Source: Metaruminococcus_A sp050943475 (GTDB lineage Bacteria; Bacillota; Clostridia; Oscillospirales; Ruminococcaceae). Taken from it: DNA of 64,000 bases. The notes under the pieces were generated by a model. The model did not search any database and was not told the origin of the DNA. It worked only from the letters and a program-made list of their open reading frames with translations. The number at the start of each line of letters is the position of its first letter. The stretch's first letter is position 1. Below, in pieces: positions 27,501-34,768 of the stretch. Made by a program: the position numbers and the translations under genes. The stretch lies in the NCBI GenBank assembly GCA_050943475.1, contig JBMNPF010000002.1, positions 186,001 through 250,000 on the forward strand. The letters are read 5' to 3'.

Positions 27501-28929
27501 AAAGCGGAACGGTATCGGAATCTAAGGCGACCATATATTTGCATTCTCTGAGAAAAGCAAAATTGCCTTCTGCCAGATAAAATGTGACCTCTTCCCCACA
27601 GATATAGCGCGTAAGTTCGCAAATAGCGCCGCGTTTTCGGTCAAAACCACTGTAGTTTTCCTGTGTTTTGGAGTAGCGCCGCGGCCGGACCAATACCGTA
27701 AAATGGCTGCCATAGGTTTCATTCAGCCGAATAATTTCCTGTTTTAAAGCGGACAAAACCGCCTGGTCTTCCAAAAGCTCCGGAAACTCCGCCGCCTTTA
27801 GATCGGCAAGGACGCAAATTCCAATATTGTTGGAAGATGTCTTGTAAAAAAGATCTTCCAAACGGATGGAAAGCGGTTTTACATCTTCCATAGATGCAAT
27901 CATAGTGGAGAGTACCAACAAAGTTTTGTTCTCATCCAAAAGAGCTTCTGTAACCCGCATGCGGGGGGCGTATTCTCCCTTTAGGCAAGAAGAAAATAGG
28001 GCATCAATCAGACTTTTGCAAATTTCATAGCATGGAATGTACAGCAGTATGGGAAGCCAAAACCGGTGAAAGACAAGCGCAAAAGCAAGGGATATCACCG
28101 CCGGGCTTAGAAACAGAAGCGGCATATACAAAGCCTTTAATATATGCGGATGGAAAACTCTATGATAATCCCGATATATATAAAAACCAACATGGTGCAC
28201 CGCATCTGTGTTTCCCTCCGCCTCTTTTGCCTGCTGCAAAAAGCCTTCTGCCAGTTCGCTTTCGTCTGTGTGTTGAAGGGTGGACAAACGGCTTACCATA
28301 TACCGGTATTGATGGCGGGTTTGCTTATCCATTTTGGAATAAACCCCGGTCGGATCCTTCTTTAACAGGTTTTCCAAATGGTTTTCCGCATTCAAAAGCG
28401 CGTCAAAATCGACCGTTTCAAGGGCATAAATTTGAGCAAAACAGGCTTCTAGTGTTTCGATTGGTTCCCTGTTTGCAATAATATCTGCTGCCCGGCGAAT
28501 AATAAAGATTTGCAGAGCAGTTTTTACAAAATCATGTTCTGCATTGGTTAGGTACCGTTGTTTTTGGAAAATCCGAACGGCTTCCATCAGAGATGCAGTT
28601 GAAATTGCCAGCTCGTCTTTGGCATATACCTGGCTAAGGTAGGCAAACAGGTCAGGCTCATCCTGAAACTGCGGCAGTAAAGTTCCCTTTAAATTGCGGG
28701 TTGCCTCGCGCGCCATCTTTTCCAACAAAAAATAATGGTTAATTAAAGATTCAGAAGAATTTGAAGAATGTTCTTCCCTGCCTGCACGGCTTCGTTCCCG
28801 GCGCAAAAACGCCATTGCCCGATCAAGCTCCCTTTTCAGAGGTTTTACCGGTTTCAGCCTTATGCTTCGAAAAGAAGAAGCATAGGCTGCAAATTGAGAC
28901 TGCTGTTCTTCAGTGAGAATTGCCTTCAT
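21520..28929 (-). CDS. Cyclic beta-1,2-glucan synthase-like protein (GT84/GH94)
   Basis: A 2469-residue membrane enzyme. The N-terminal third has hydrophobic segments near residues 275-310 and 660-720 around a glycosyltransferase domain, with ALDSDT (about 468) and QRHRW (about 615). A central glucoamylase-like region follows. The C-terminal third is a GH94 phosphorylase domain with the acid aspartate in NGDWNDGLN (about 2158). This order matches NdvB/ChvB/Cgs, which make cyclic beta-1,2-glucan at the inner membrane and trim it by phosphorolysis. Characterised Cgs proteins are about 2800-2900 residues, so this one is shorter. Related clostridial proteins are seldom tested, so product and linkage are inferred. 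The Shine-Dalgarno is weak. The gene stands alone. Confidence 0.85.
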   Translation of the reverse strand: MKAILTEEQQSQFAAYASSFRSIRLKPVKPLKRELDRAMAFLRRERSRAGREEHSSNSSESLINHYFLLEKMAREATRNLKGTLLPQFQDEPDLFAYLSQVYAKDELAISTASLMEAVRIFQKQRYLTNAEHDFVKTALQIFIIRRAADIIANREPIETLEACFAQIYALETVDFDALLNAENHLENLLKKDPTGVYSKMDKQTRHQYRYMVSRLSTLQHTDESELAEGFLQQAKEAEGNTDAVHHVGFYIYRDYHRVFHPHILKALYMPLLFLSPAVISLAFALVFHRFWLPILLYIPCYEICKSLIDALFSSCLKGEYAPRMRVTEALLDENKTLLVLSTMIASMEDVKPLSIRLEDLFYKTSSNNIGICVLADLKAAEFPELLEDQAVLSALKQEIIRLNETYGSHFTVLVRPRRYSKTQENYSGFDRKRGAICELTRYICGEEVTFYLAEGNFAFLRECKYMVALDSDTVPLLETVPELVSIAAHPLNKPVVDEGRGIVVSGYGIFVPQISSDLKSVQRTPFAKIMGGQGGIHAYDPVSPDIYQDLYHESIFAGKGLIDIHLFYRLACNLFEDETVLSHDILEGSLLRTRYIPDVEFLDSFPPTAISYFKRQHRWMRGDAQNIGFIGRTIDTKMGRRRNPLNTLSRIKLFDNLRRALTPFFAILCLLAAFFISYAPLRIALISTAFLTAAAPFLIGILSSFLFSGFASFTSRYYSGALPVCGELLLKMIFHVVFLAHNAYLGIDAVIRALYRRWISRKNLLEWTTAAQGERAKSTVGGLIRHFFASEVLGVFLLLSPFGSLRLFGICFFVAFLVAAISSEPYPEKNSQLDDAVKDRLIAEMARMFHFYQVYANRSEHYLPPDNVQFAPVYRIAHRTSPTNIGYMMLSVLCARDCGIIGNDSMIEFLEHTTDTLERLEKWHGNLYNWYDTRTLTVLQPAFVSTVDSGNFVCALVALKEGLKEYEAANIRVTKLIDRLIGLIEATDLSPFYDHKKELFSIGYDSSANALSQSHYDMLMSEARMTSFFAIAKKMVPVSHWGALSRRLSRLHSYKGPVSWTGTMFEYFMPELFLSCEKGSLGYEALRFCLHVQKNHAAKMGLPFGISESAIYSFDQNLNYQYKANGVQKIALKSHMNADVVLSPYSTYLALPFQPHAALKNLNALKKLGTFGRFGHYEAVDFTPKRVGDSPYEMIKSYMAHHIGMSILAVNNAVNSGVLQKRFLADREMRSAKELLQEKITNGTDLFQEQYTEHNSRPNEKELNEQMIYTKVYPHRPRVKVLSNQELTGVYTDSGVELMLYRGNEIIRRTSDLLKKPNGFFALLKTPQKIIGLTSAPLYGAEDSREVLFGDDSVRYITRTADVKTELSAQISRSMPCEVKTIRINNRRSRHIDCELLLYLEPALASWSDDAAHPAFSKLFVDIGYQPSTGIITAKRKSRMGEDSLYLAAGFLEDLEFSMEFNRERVLRSPEGIFSLSDAFQQNFNGEDGAIPDPCVAVKTKLNLPQHASKEVHFVLSVGQTAEQAADGIIGLRGSRRERNELAAITPLMHHTAEGRLADTVLPQILFQKRLNNKTLEAIAQNKLPRETIWEYGISGDYPILLVELAGENDSDRARNYVRLHTALKKVGILSDLILLFAGDGEKANLVAEMVDDAMLSESGGGNMADRQHIRFVDITKEPDEIGTFFRALACHIASLSMTAINLPSDDYTPILLQAVRPAELPPDPDVEVVKGAFSNDSFFAESDTQLPWSHILANDVFGTLATNKSLGYTWAVNSRENKLTPWSNDTMSDHQGEYLILRIGNDYYNLCDGALAEFNPHFVRYCGMAGSLSYRVTVSIDPEYAEKRLSFCCRNHGEKPIEAEIAYYVQPISGVDGYWARFNCAEMNQQGCKITSAFAVIPGSALCISASTTKAHCCFDRVDFFSGRWEETRQSLPNNDPCAAVIQPVSLPPQGEQSCEFTLIFQVNNKTLAAQKAERPCNRLQIHTPAPELDALFNTWLPYQAEYARMTARTGFYQCGGAYGFRDQLQDACTVLLWNPDKVRGHILRACAHQFPEGDVLHWWHELPESAGGTKGVRTRCSDDLVWLPYAVCEYLKRTGNNDVLNESVAYLAGEPLAEGEQERYQQITPSDESGTVYEHCLRALEHAYRLGKHGLPLIGNGDWNDGLNHIGTRGIGESIWLAQFLSLVMHRFSGICAHEHDFSQEKRLQERARQLRQAVEDCAWDGAWYQRAFTDDGAVLGSKDSPENRIDSLPQSFSVFAGLDPTRSNMALESAYQYLVDEKYGIIKLFDRPFTGKSGRVGYIQSYPEGVRENGGQYTHAAVWLTMATLLAGDAENGWNMVKMLNPVNHCKTSEEALRYLTEPYYLAGDVYANPKQYARGGWSIYTGAAAWYYRCILESLLGLDCCHGFITLSPHLPSGWDEWSAELEYQNTIIHLTAKKGDAPSLLVNGEVMEKIPCDGHEKTVQLIYA

Positions 28930-28987
28930 AATGGATTACCGCCTTTATCAGAATCGAATCACATACATAAACCCGAAAATGGGCATA

Positions 28988-29031
28988 AAAATAAGCATGA
29001 CGCCGGTTTCATCCAAAACGTCATGCTTATT
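28988..29031 (-). terminator. Terminator after the thioesterase gene
   Basis: On the minus strand ATAAGCATGACG, a 16-base loop and CGTCATGCTTAT are followed by TTTTTAT, ending the aminotransferase-thioesterase pair just before the large glucan synthase gene. Confidence 0.85.
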
Positions 29032-29059
29032 ATTTTCTGAAAACAGCGGAAAATACAGA

Positions 29060-29449
29060 TTAAGCTCTGCCCGCAAGTTTGGCCTGTGCTTTTTCCTCAA
29101 AACGATTGTGATTTACAATCACCCGACTGTGCGTTCCTTCACCAATCAATCCAGCTTCGTCAAAAGCCTCTACACGAAATGTTACACTTCTGCCGTCCAC
29201 TCCGGTAACCGTTGCAACAGCGCGTACCTGCATACCAGCAGGCGTTGCAGCCACATGTGAGGTGTTCATCATGGTTCCAACCGAAGTCTGGCCGGGTTCC
29301 AGCATAGGCACAATGCACTTTGCAGCCGCTTCTTCCATCATGGCAATCATCATCGGCGTCGCAAAAACAGCAACATCGCCGCTTCCAACTGCTTTTGCAA
29401 GCAGCTCTTCGGAAACAAATTTTGTTACTTCAAAGGTTTTTCCTGTCAT
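29060..29449 (-). CDS. FlK-like hot-dog fold thioesterase
   Basis: A 129-residue hot-dog protein of the fluoroacetyl-CoA thioesterase (FlK)-like family. The residues matching the FlK catalytic triad appear to be kept: a Thr in FATPMM (31), a Glu in MMEEAA (39) and a His in NTSHVA (65). Most homologues in bacteria that never meet fluoroacetate are thought to hydrolyse other acyl-CoAs, so the substrate is unknown. It follows an aspartate-type aminotransferase by 11 bases and is probably translated from the same mRNA. Confidence 0.85.
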   Translation of the reverse strand: MTGKTFEVTKFVSEELLAKAVGSGDVAVFATPMMIAMMEEAAAKCIVPMLEPGQTSVGTMMNTSHVAATPAGMQVRAVATVTGVDGRSVTFRVEAFDEAGLIGEGTHSRVIVNHNRFEEKAQAKLAGRA

Positions 29450-29460
29450 AGGTTCCTCCG

Positions 29461-30747
29461 TTATTTTGCCTGTAACTCTTTTTCAATGGTGGCCAGTTTT
29501 ACCGCTGTACAAAAGACATGAATCGCGGTGGTCAAATCTTCAACCGACGGCGATGTCGGCGCAATGCGGATGGTCTTATCCTCCGGATCAACACCGTATG
29601 GGAACGGCGCGCCTGCCGGCGTCAGTACAACGCCTGCGTCCTTGCAAAGCTCTACCGTTCGTTTTGCACAGCCTGGTTCGGTATCAACCGCAATAAAGTA
29701 TCCGCCCTTTGGCTCGTTCCAGCTCGCAATGTTTAATGAGCCAAGCTCTGTTTTTAAAGCGCCAAGTACGGCGTCAAATTTCGGCTTAATGATCGTACGG
29801 TGTTTGAGCATGTGTTCTTTGACATGCTCAATGTCCTTAAAATACCGTACATGGCGGTATTGATTCATTTTATCCGAGCCAATGGTCTGCATGGTAAGGT
29901 GCTTTTTAATTTCGGTCAGATTGTTTTTACTTGCAGCGAGTGCGGAAATCGAAGCGCCTGGGAAAGTCACCTTTGAAAAAGAGGTGAACACAAACACCAT
30001 ATCTTCATTGCCTGCTTTTTTACACTCCTCATAAAGGTTTAGCAGCGCAGGATGGTCATCGGTCAAATGGTGCAGACAATACGCGTTGTCCCAAAAAATG
30101 CGAAAATCGTTCGCGGCAGGCTTCAGGTTGGCAAACCGGCGTACCACCTCATCCGAGTATGTAATCCCCTGTGGGTTGGAATACATAGGAACGCTCCAGA
30201 TGCCCTTGATGGTTTCATCATCGCGGATGAGCGACTCAACCAAATCCATATCCGGCCCATCCTCCCGCATGGGAATGTTGATCATTTCAATCCCTAAATC
30301 CTGACAAATGCCAAAATGGCGGTCATACCCCGGCACCGGACAGAGGATTTTGACATTGTCGTATTTTCCCCACGGTTTTTCGCCTCCATAGACGCCAAAC
30401 AGCATGGCGCGCGCCATGGTATCGTACATCAGGTTAAGACTGGAATTGCCGCCAACAATGACGTTTTCCGAATCAATGCCAAGTGCAGCTCCCATCAGAC
30501 GGCGTGCCTCCACAATTCCCTCCAGACAACCGTAGTTACGCGGATCAAGCCCCTGTTCGGTTTTCTCCCATTCACCTCTGGTCACACAGGTTAAAAGCCC
30601 GTAAGATAAATCAAGCTGCTCCGCAGAAGGAACCCCGCGCGACATATTCAAAGAAAGCCCCTGTTTCTGGTATTCCCGGTAGGTGCTTTCTACTTTTTCT
30701 TTTTCCTGCATCAATTCCTGTTTGGACATTCCGCCATACAGCGACAT
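29461..30747 (-). CDS. PLP-dependent aspartate-type aminotransferase (class I, Asp_aminotransf family)
   Basis: A 428-residue fold-type I enzyme. It shows LNMSRGVPSAEQLDLS near the N-terminus, the cofactor-binding NSSLNLMYD segment, the aspartate/tyrosine motif FWDNAYCLHHL, and the PLP lysine in TSFSKVTFPG (about residue 258). The sequence fits the family holding a newer type of aspartate aminotransferase and many untested proteins. Donor and acceptor are therefore probable rather than proven. An AAGGAG Shine-Dalgarno precedes the ATG. It is the promoter-proximal gene of a two-gene unit with the FlK-like thioesterase. Confidence 0.88.
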   Translation of the reverse strand: MSLYGGMSKQELMQEKEKVESTYREYQKQGLSLNMSRGVPSAEQLDLSYGLLTCVTRGEWEKTEQGLDPRNYGCLEGIVEARRLMGAALGIDSENVIVGGNSSLNLMYDTMARAMLFGVYGGEKPWGKYDNVKILCPVPGYDRHFGICQDLGIEMINIPMREDGPDMDLVESLIRDDETIKGIWSVPMYSNPQGITYSDEVVRRFANLKPAANDFRIFWDNAYCLHHLTDDHPALLNLYEECKKAGNEDMVFVFTSFSKVTFPGASISALAASKNNLTEIKKHLTMQTIGSDKMNQYRHVRYFKDIEHVKEHMLKHRTIIKPKFDAVLGALKTELGSLNIASWNEPKGGYFIAVDTEPGCAKRTVELCKDAGVVLTPAGAPFPYGVDPEDKTIRIAPTSPSVEDLTTAIHVFCTAVKLATIEKELQAK

Positions 30748-30844
30748 GACAACATCTCCTTAATTACATTCAATTATACTGTATCTTATTCTATAATAAT
30801 TCCCTTTCATTTGCAACTATAATTTAAGAATCCTGCGAAAGCAA

Positions 30845-30886
30845 CAAAAATGCCACTAATATCAACAGATATTAGTGGCATTTTTG
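30845..30886. terminator. Terminator after larC
   Basis: AAAAATGCCACTAATATC pairs with GATATTAGTGGCATTTTT across a four-base loop. It lies directly after the larC stop codon and ends the lar operon on the minus strand. Confidence 0.9.
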
Positions 30887-32257
30887 CTATTTAATCACCT
30901 TGTAAGTTGCACGATAAACTTCTTCCAGCGGTACACCATGCTGTTTGGCAACACGCTTTGCAGACTCGTATTCTACCGTGTTTTTCCGAATACCATGAAA
31001 ACTGCACCGTTTAATCTGCACCGGTCCATATTCCGTCTGAACCTCGTCAAGAGTACGGTCCATAACAATACGCCGGTAGTTTTGGTAGCGCAAGCCAATT
31101 GAGGAAGTCTCCCGGAAAATCACTTCAGACAATGTTTCAACCTGATGCGGAAGGCAGAGCACGTTGAGCTTCAAAGCGGGCCGGTTCTTTTTCATAAAGA
31201 CCGGTTCAAACCAAACGTCCCGCGCACCGCTCTCAAACAGTTTTTCCATTGCGTAGGCAAGCTGTTCTGAAGTCTGGTCGTCAATGTTGGTATTCATTAC
31301 GACCACTTCATCCCCTTCTTCCAGAGAAGTATCGGTTTCAATTTCGTGGATGCGCAGGATGTTCGCCTGCTCAAAATCCTTTTTTCCCGCGCCAATTCCG
31401 GTTTTTACAATCCGGAAGCTGGCCGGCAGTCTTGAATCGGTACGAATACCGGCAACAATCGCCGCGCCGGTTGGAGTCACCATTTCACCGTTGTTGTCGG
31501 TAATACGCAGTGTCAGGCCGTGCGCCGCAGCAATATTGGTAACAGCCGGAACCGGAACCGGCATAATGCCGTGCTGGCAGCGCACCGTCCCCTGCCCCTC
31601 ACTGATACTGGTGCAGTAAACACGCTCTACGCCGAGATTGTCCAGGCATACCGCCGTGCCGACAATGTCAACGATTGAATCCACCGCACCAACCTCGTGA
31701 AAATGAACCTCGTCAATCGGCAGCCCATGCGCTTTGGATTCCGCTTCGGCAACAACTTTAAAAATTTTGACGGCAAGCTCTTTCGCATGTTCGGTAATGC
31801 CGCTGTCCTGAATAATATGTACAATGTCGTGCAGATTCCGGTGGGTATGCGGATGATGGTGATCACCATGCGTATGTGAATGTTCCTCCCCGTGTTTATG
31901 GGCGCAATCTTCCTCATGCGAGTGTTCATGTCCGCTTTCATGGGAATGCTCGTGAGAGTGTGCGTGAGGGTGGTCGCTGTCACAGGAATGAGCGTGCACA
32001 TGCGGATGCTCATGCGAATGCCCGCATGCATCGTCGTGGTGGTGATGCTCATGTCCTTCGTCGGCGAGATGAACGTCAAAGTCGGTGGCCTCAATGCCGC
32101 GTTTTTTAACCTTGGAAATGTGGATATGGAAGCCGTCGACATGCAGGCTTTCCAGCGCCTTCATCAAAACGTCCGGATCGGCGCCCAGATCCAAGAGCGC
32201 TGCAACGGTCATGTCTCCGCTGATACCGGAATTGCATTCAAAATAATAACTTTTCAT
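30887..32257 (-). CDS. larC: Nickel-pincer cofactor cyclometallase LarC
   Basis: CTP-dependent enzyme that inserts nickel into the pyridinium bisthiocarboxylate cofactor made by LarB and LarE. The 456-residue protein opens with YYFECNSGISGDM, the family signature, and has HFHEVGAVDSIVDIVG in mid-sequence. Residues about 67-140 are an exceptional His-rich stretch with repeated HSHEHP-type units, probably binding nickel. In Lactobacillus plantarum larC is split and joined by programmed frameshifting; here it is one uninterrupted frame. Two ATGs at 32260 and 32257 compete; AGGAG stands 7 bases before 32257. It follows larB closely. Confidence 0.95.
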   Translation of the reverse strand: MKSYYFECNSGISGDMTVAALLDLGADPDVLMKALESLHVDGFHIHISKVKKRGIEATDFDVHLADEGHEHHHHDDACGHSHEHPHVHAHSCDSDHPHAHSHEHSHESGHEHSHEEDCAHKHGEEHSHTHGDHHHPHTHRNLHDIVHIIQDSGITEHAKELAVKIFKVVAEAESKAHGLPIDEVHFHEVGAVDSIVDIVGTAVCLDNLGVERVYCTSISEGQGTVRCQHGIMPVPVPAVTNIAAAHGLTLRITDNNGEMVTPTGAAIVAGIRTDSRLPASFRIVKTGIGAGKKDFEQANILRIHEIETDTSLEEGDEVVVMNTNIDDQTSEQLAYAMEKLFESGARDVWFEPVFMKKNRPALKLNVLCLPHQVETLSEVIFRETSSIGLRYQNYRRIVMDRTLDEVQTEYGPVQIKRCSFHGIRKNTVEYESAKRVAKQHGVPLEEVYRATYKVIK

Positions 32258-32267
32258 CATTTTTCTC

Positions 32268-33011
32268 CTATTTTTCAATCAAACGGTTAATCTGTGCAGC
32301 TAGGTAACCAGCACCGAAGCCGTTGTCAATGTTTACAACCGAAATCCCTTCCGCACAGGAATTAAGCATGGTCAGCAGTGCCGAAACACCGCCGAAGTTT
32401 GCCCCGTAGCCCACGCTGGTGGGAACGGCAATTACCGGTTTGTCCACCAGTCCGCCAATGACTGAAGCAAGCGCCCCTTCCATGCCGGCAATCGCGATGA
32501 CAACATTCGCTTCACGAATTTTGGGAGCCGCTGCAAGCAGCCGGTGAATTCCCGCAACGCCGACATCGTAAAAGCGTTCCGCCTCAGCGCCAAAAAACTC
32601 CGCTACGCAGGCGGCCTCCTCCGCCACCGGAATATCCGAGGTACCGGCGGTACAGACCGCAACCTTGCCAATTTTTGCAACGTGATCCAGTTGGTAGGTA
32701 ATTAGGCGCGGTGTTTCCAAATAAACAGCATCCGGAACAGCGGCACGCACCGCTTCGTACTGCTCCCAGGAAGCACGTGTGGCGAGTACCTTAGCGTCCG
32801 CCTGAATAAAATGCTCAAAAATGGTTACAATCTGCTCTTTGGTTTTGCCCTGGCAGAATATTACCTCTGGAAATCCGCTGCGCAGGCTCCGGTGATGGTC
32901 AAGTTTTGCAAATCCCAAATCCTCATAAGGGAGGTTTTTTAACTGGGCTGCCGCTTCCTCAACCGATGTTGTACCGTTTTTTACTGCATTGAGTAGCTGG
33001 TTGACATCCAT
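32268..33011 (-). CDS. larB: Nickel-pincer cofactor biosynthesis protein LarB
   Basis: Carboxylates and hydrolyses nicotinic acid adenine dinucleotide to start nickel-pincer nucleotide synthesis. The 247-residue protein has the PurE-like C-terminal half with CTAGTSDIPVAEEA, DVGVAGIHRL, AGMEGALASVIGGL and PTSVGYGANFGGV. The N-terminus contains LDHHRSLRSGFPEVIF, typical of LarB. It lies between larE and larC, spaced by 3 and about 7-10 bases. Confidence 0.96.
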   Translation of the reverse strand: MDVNQLLNAVKNGTTSVEEAAAQLKNLPYEDLGFAKLDHHRSLRSGFPEVIFCQGKTKEQIVTIFEHFIQADAKVLATRASWEQYEAVRAAVPDAVYLETPRLITYQLDHVAKIGKVAVCTAGTSDIPVAEEAACVAEFFGAEAERFYDVGVAGIHRLLAAAPKIREANVVIAIAGMEGALASVIGGLVDKPVIAVPTSVGYGANFGGVSALLTMLNSCAEGISVVNIDNGFGAGYLAAQINRLIEK

Positions 33012-33014
33012 GCG

Positions 33015-33812
33015 TTATTGCTCCTTTTTAATATGTATATCCATGCTGCCGGAGCGGAAACACTCCAAATCCAGCGTGACATAATGAAATCCAATCGCAC
33101 TAAGCTTTTCCGCGATCACCTTGTACTGCTGGAACGCCTGTTCCAACTCTGTTTCCAAAAGCTCAATTCGGGCAATTTCTCCATGCTTGCGGACCCGTAC
33201 CTGGGTAAATCCCATTGCTTTTAGGGCCAGTTCCCCGGCCTCAATTTTACGCAAATCCCCTTGGGTAATTTTGGTATAATACGGAAGCCGGGTCGCCATA
33301 CACGGTGACGACGGTTTGGAAGACACGCTCAATCCAAAATCTGAACAAAGCTTTCGTACATCCGCTTTTGTCAAATGGGATTCTGCCAGCGGGCTGTTGA
33401 TTTGCAGTTCCCGCAGCGCACGTAGGCCAGGACGGAATTCAGAAAGGTCGTCGACGTTGGTTCCGTCAACAATAACCGGACAGCTTTTCTGTAAAGCGTA
33501 TTCCCTTAACATTGAAAACAACGCCTTTTTACACTGATAGCAGCGTTCCGGTGTGTTTTCCAGAATCTCCGGGTATTGAAATTCGTTTATTTCCAGCTCC
33601 TCAAGTGCAACGCCAAAAGAATCGGTTATTCTTTTGGCTTCTTCCACCTCAGCAGATGGATGGAGCACTGTGCGGAAAATTACCGGATAGACATCCGCCC
33701 CCGCATCCATGCAGACCTTCAGCACCAGCGTGCTATCAACACCGCCGGAAAAAGCGACGCATATTCGCTTTGAGGGGTATGATCGAATGGTGTTTAGTAG
33801 TCTTTGATACAT
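33015..33812 (-). CDS. larE: Nickel-pincer cofactor sulfur transferase LarE
   Basis: ATP-dependent sulfur transferase that converts the LarB product to its thiocarboxylate form. The 265-residue protein starts with the PP-loop AFSGGVDSTLV (residues 19-29). It has CYQCKKALF, and KPSSPCMATRLPY, where a cysteine lies near the position of the sacrificial sulfur-donor cysteine in L. plantarum LarE; the exact match needs an alignment. It overlaps the UPF0178 gene by 19 bases and precedes larB. No larA is present in the window, so the cofactor's user must be encoded elsewhere. Confidence 0.95.
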   Translation of the reverse strand: MYQRLLNTIRSYPSKRICVAFSGGVDSTLVLKVCMDAGADVYPVIFRTVLHPSAEVEEAKRITDSFGVALEELEINEFQYPEILENTPERCYQCKKALFSMLREYALQKSCPVIVDGTNVDDLSEFRPGLRALRELQINSPLAESHLTKADVRKLCSDFGLSVSSKPSSPCMATRLPYYTKITQGDLRKIEAGELALKAMGFTQVRVRKHGEIARIELLETELEQAFQQYKVIAEKLSAIGFHYVTLDLECFRSGSMDIHIKKEQ

Positions 33813-34267
33813 GTATCCTGCTCCTTCGCCCTCAGTTCTCCAATCAGTGCACGCAGACTTTGTTCAAACGCTTTATCCTGTTCTTTTGTCCGTTTGGAAG
33901 GACCTTTTAGCCGACCGCCTGCATTGCGTATCTTTTTAGCAGTGTGGCGTGCCATGAGAAATGCATCCATATTGTCCTCGGTAAAGCGAATACCGTCCTG
34001 ATGGATCGGTACCGCCCGCCGCGCGAGGCAGAGTGCAGCAAGCCCATAATCTTGCGTAACCACAAGATCACCCGGCAAAACGCGGTTGGCAATTACAAAA
34101 TCGGCGCTGTCTGCCCCTTTTGATACCGTGATGACTTCATCCGCCCGGGTGTCAAAAAATTCATGGGAAGTATCGCTTACAAGACAGACCTTTAAATTAA
34201 ATTCATATGCAATCCGAATAGCCAGCTTCACAACCGGGCATCCGTCTGCGTCAATCAATAGCTTCAT
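33794..34267 (-). CDS. UPF0178 (YaiI/YqxD) family protein
   Basis: A 157-residue member of UPF0178, related to PIN-like nuclease folds. It opens KLLIDADGCPVVKLA and has DTSHEFFDTRADEVI, the VTQDYGLAALCL segment, and a basic C-terminal region (GGRLKGPSKRT). Conserved aspartates in these segments suggest metal binding, but no function is established. The frame opens further upstream, yet ATG 34267 has AGAGG at 6 bases and matches the family start. It is the first gene of the lar operon and overlaps larE, a link not explained by known LarE biochemistry. Confidence 0.9.
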   Translation of the reverse strand: MKLLIDADGCPVVKLAIRIAYEFNLKVCLVSDTSHEFFDTRADEVITVSKGADSADFVIANRVLPGDLVVTQDYGLAALCLARRAVPIHQDGIRFTEDNMDAFLMARHTAKKIRNAGGRLKGPSKRTKEQDKAFEQSLRALIGELRAKEQDTCIKDY

Positions 34268-34298
34268 CGAAAACCTCTTGTGTGATTTCAATGGCTTT

Positions 34299-34327
34299 AT
34301 CATACTACAAAACACCAAAAGTTGCAA
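34299..34327 (-). promoter_or_regulatory. Promoter of the UPF0178-lar operon
   Basis: On the minus strand TTGCAA (34327-34322), a 17-base spacer and TATGAT (34304-34299) precede the UPF0178 start by about 32 bases. Confidence 0.7.
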
Positions 34328-34329
34328 CG

Positions 34330-34360
34330 AAAAAGGCATTGCCAACCGGCAATGCCTTTT
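34330..34360. terminator. Terminator after the 65-residue gene
   Basis: AAAAAGGCATTGCC, a four-base loop and GGCAATGCCTTTT form a strong two-way hairpin, just upstream of the lar-operon promoter. Confidence 0.9.
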
Positions 34361-34373
34361 CGGAATCGAAATT

Positions 34374-34571
34374 TTACAGGAGGTTCAGAAGTTCCTCGCG
34401 CATATGTTCCATATGCTTAATTTCAAAGGATACTGCATGTTTCAACATACCGTTATACAGATTACCGGAGTGAGTCGGCTGCTTATCACGGTCCTCAAGG
34501 TTGTCCATCCCCTGTTTTAACTCCTGAATTTGCGTATCCATATACTCTTTTACAATCTTTTTCGCGTCCAT
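34374..34571 (-). CDS. Small helical protein of unknown function
   Basis: A 65-residue, mainly helical, charged protein without cysteines, signal or membrane segment. It opens MDAKKIVKEYMDTQIQELK and ends HMREELLNLL, with His and Met residues in the second half. A longer frame runs upstream, but ATG 34571 has a clear AAGGGG Shine-Dalgarno and the earlier codons are AT-rich leader sequence. I do not recognise the family. It has its own terminator and is divergent from the dehydrogenase gene. Confidence 0.7.
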   Translation of the reverse strand: MDAKKIVKEYMDTQIQELKQGMDNLEDRDKQPTHSGNLYNGMLKHAVSFEIKHMEHMREELLNLL

Positions 34572-34768
34572 ACTATTTCCCCTTTTGTAAAAAAATCTAT
34601 GTTTATTATATGCTAATTGTACAAAAATACACGCCGTTCCCTTTTTGTTTCCATTTTTATATTTCATTCTCAAGCGCTTCATGATATACTAAAATAAAAT
34701 TGTGGCTTGTGGCAATGTGGACACGCCATACTGCCAAAGCCATAAAATACTAGGTGGAGGAACGCATA

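Noticed and set aside
31840..32060. Repeated short units that could be read as a CRISPR-like or tandem repeat array
   Set aside because: The units are the codons of the LarC His-rich stretch (CAT/CAC with GAA/GAG and AGC), not separate spacers; the reading frame is unbroken.
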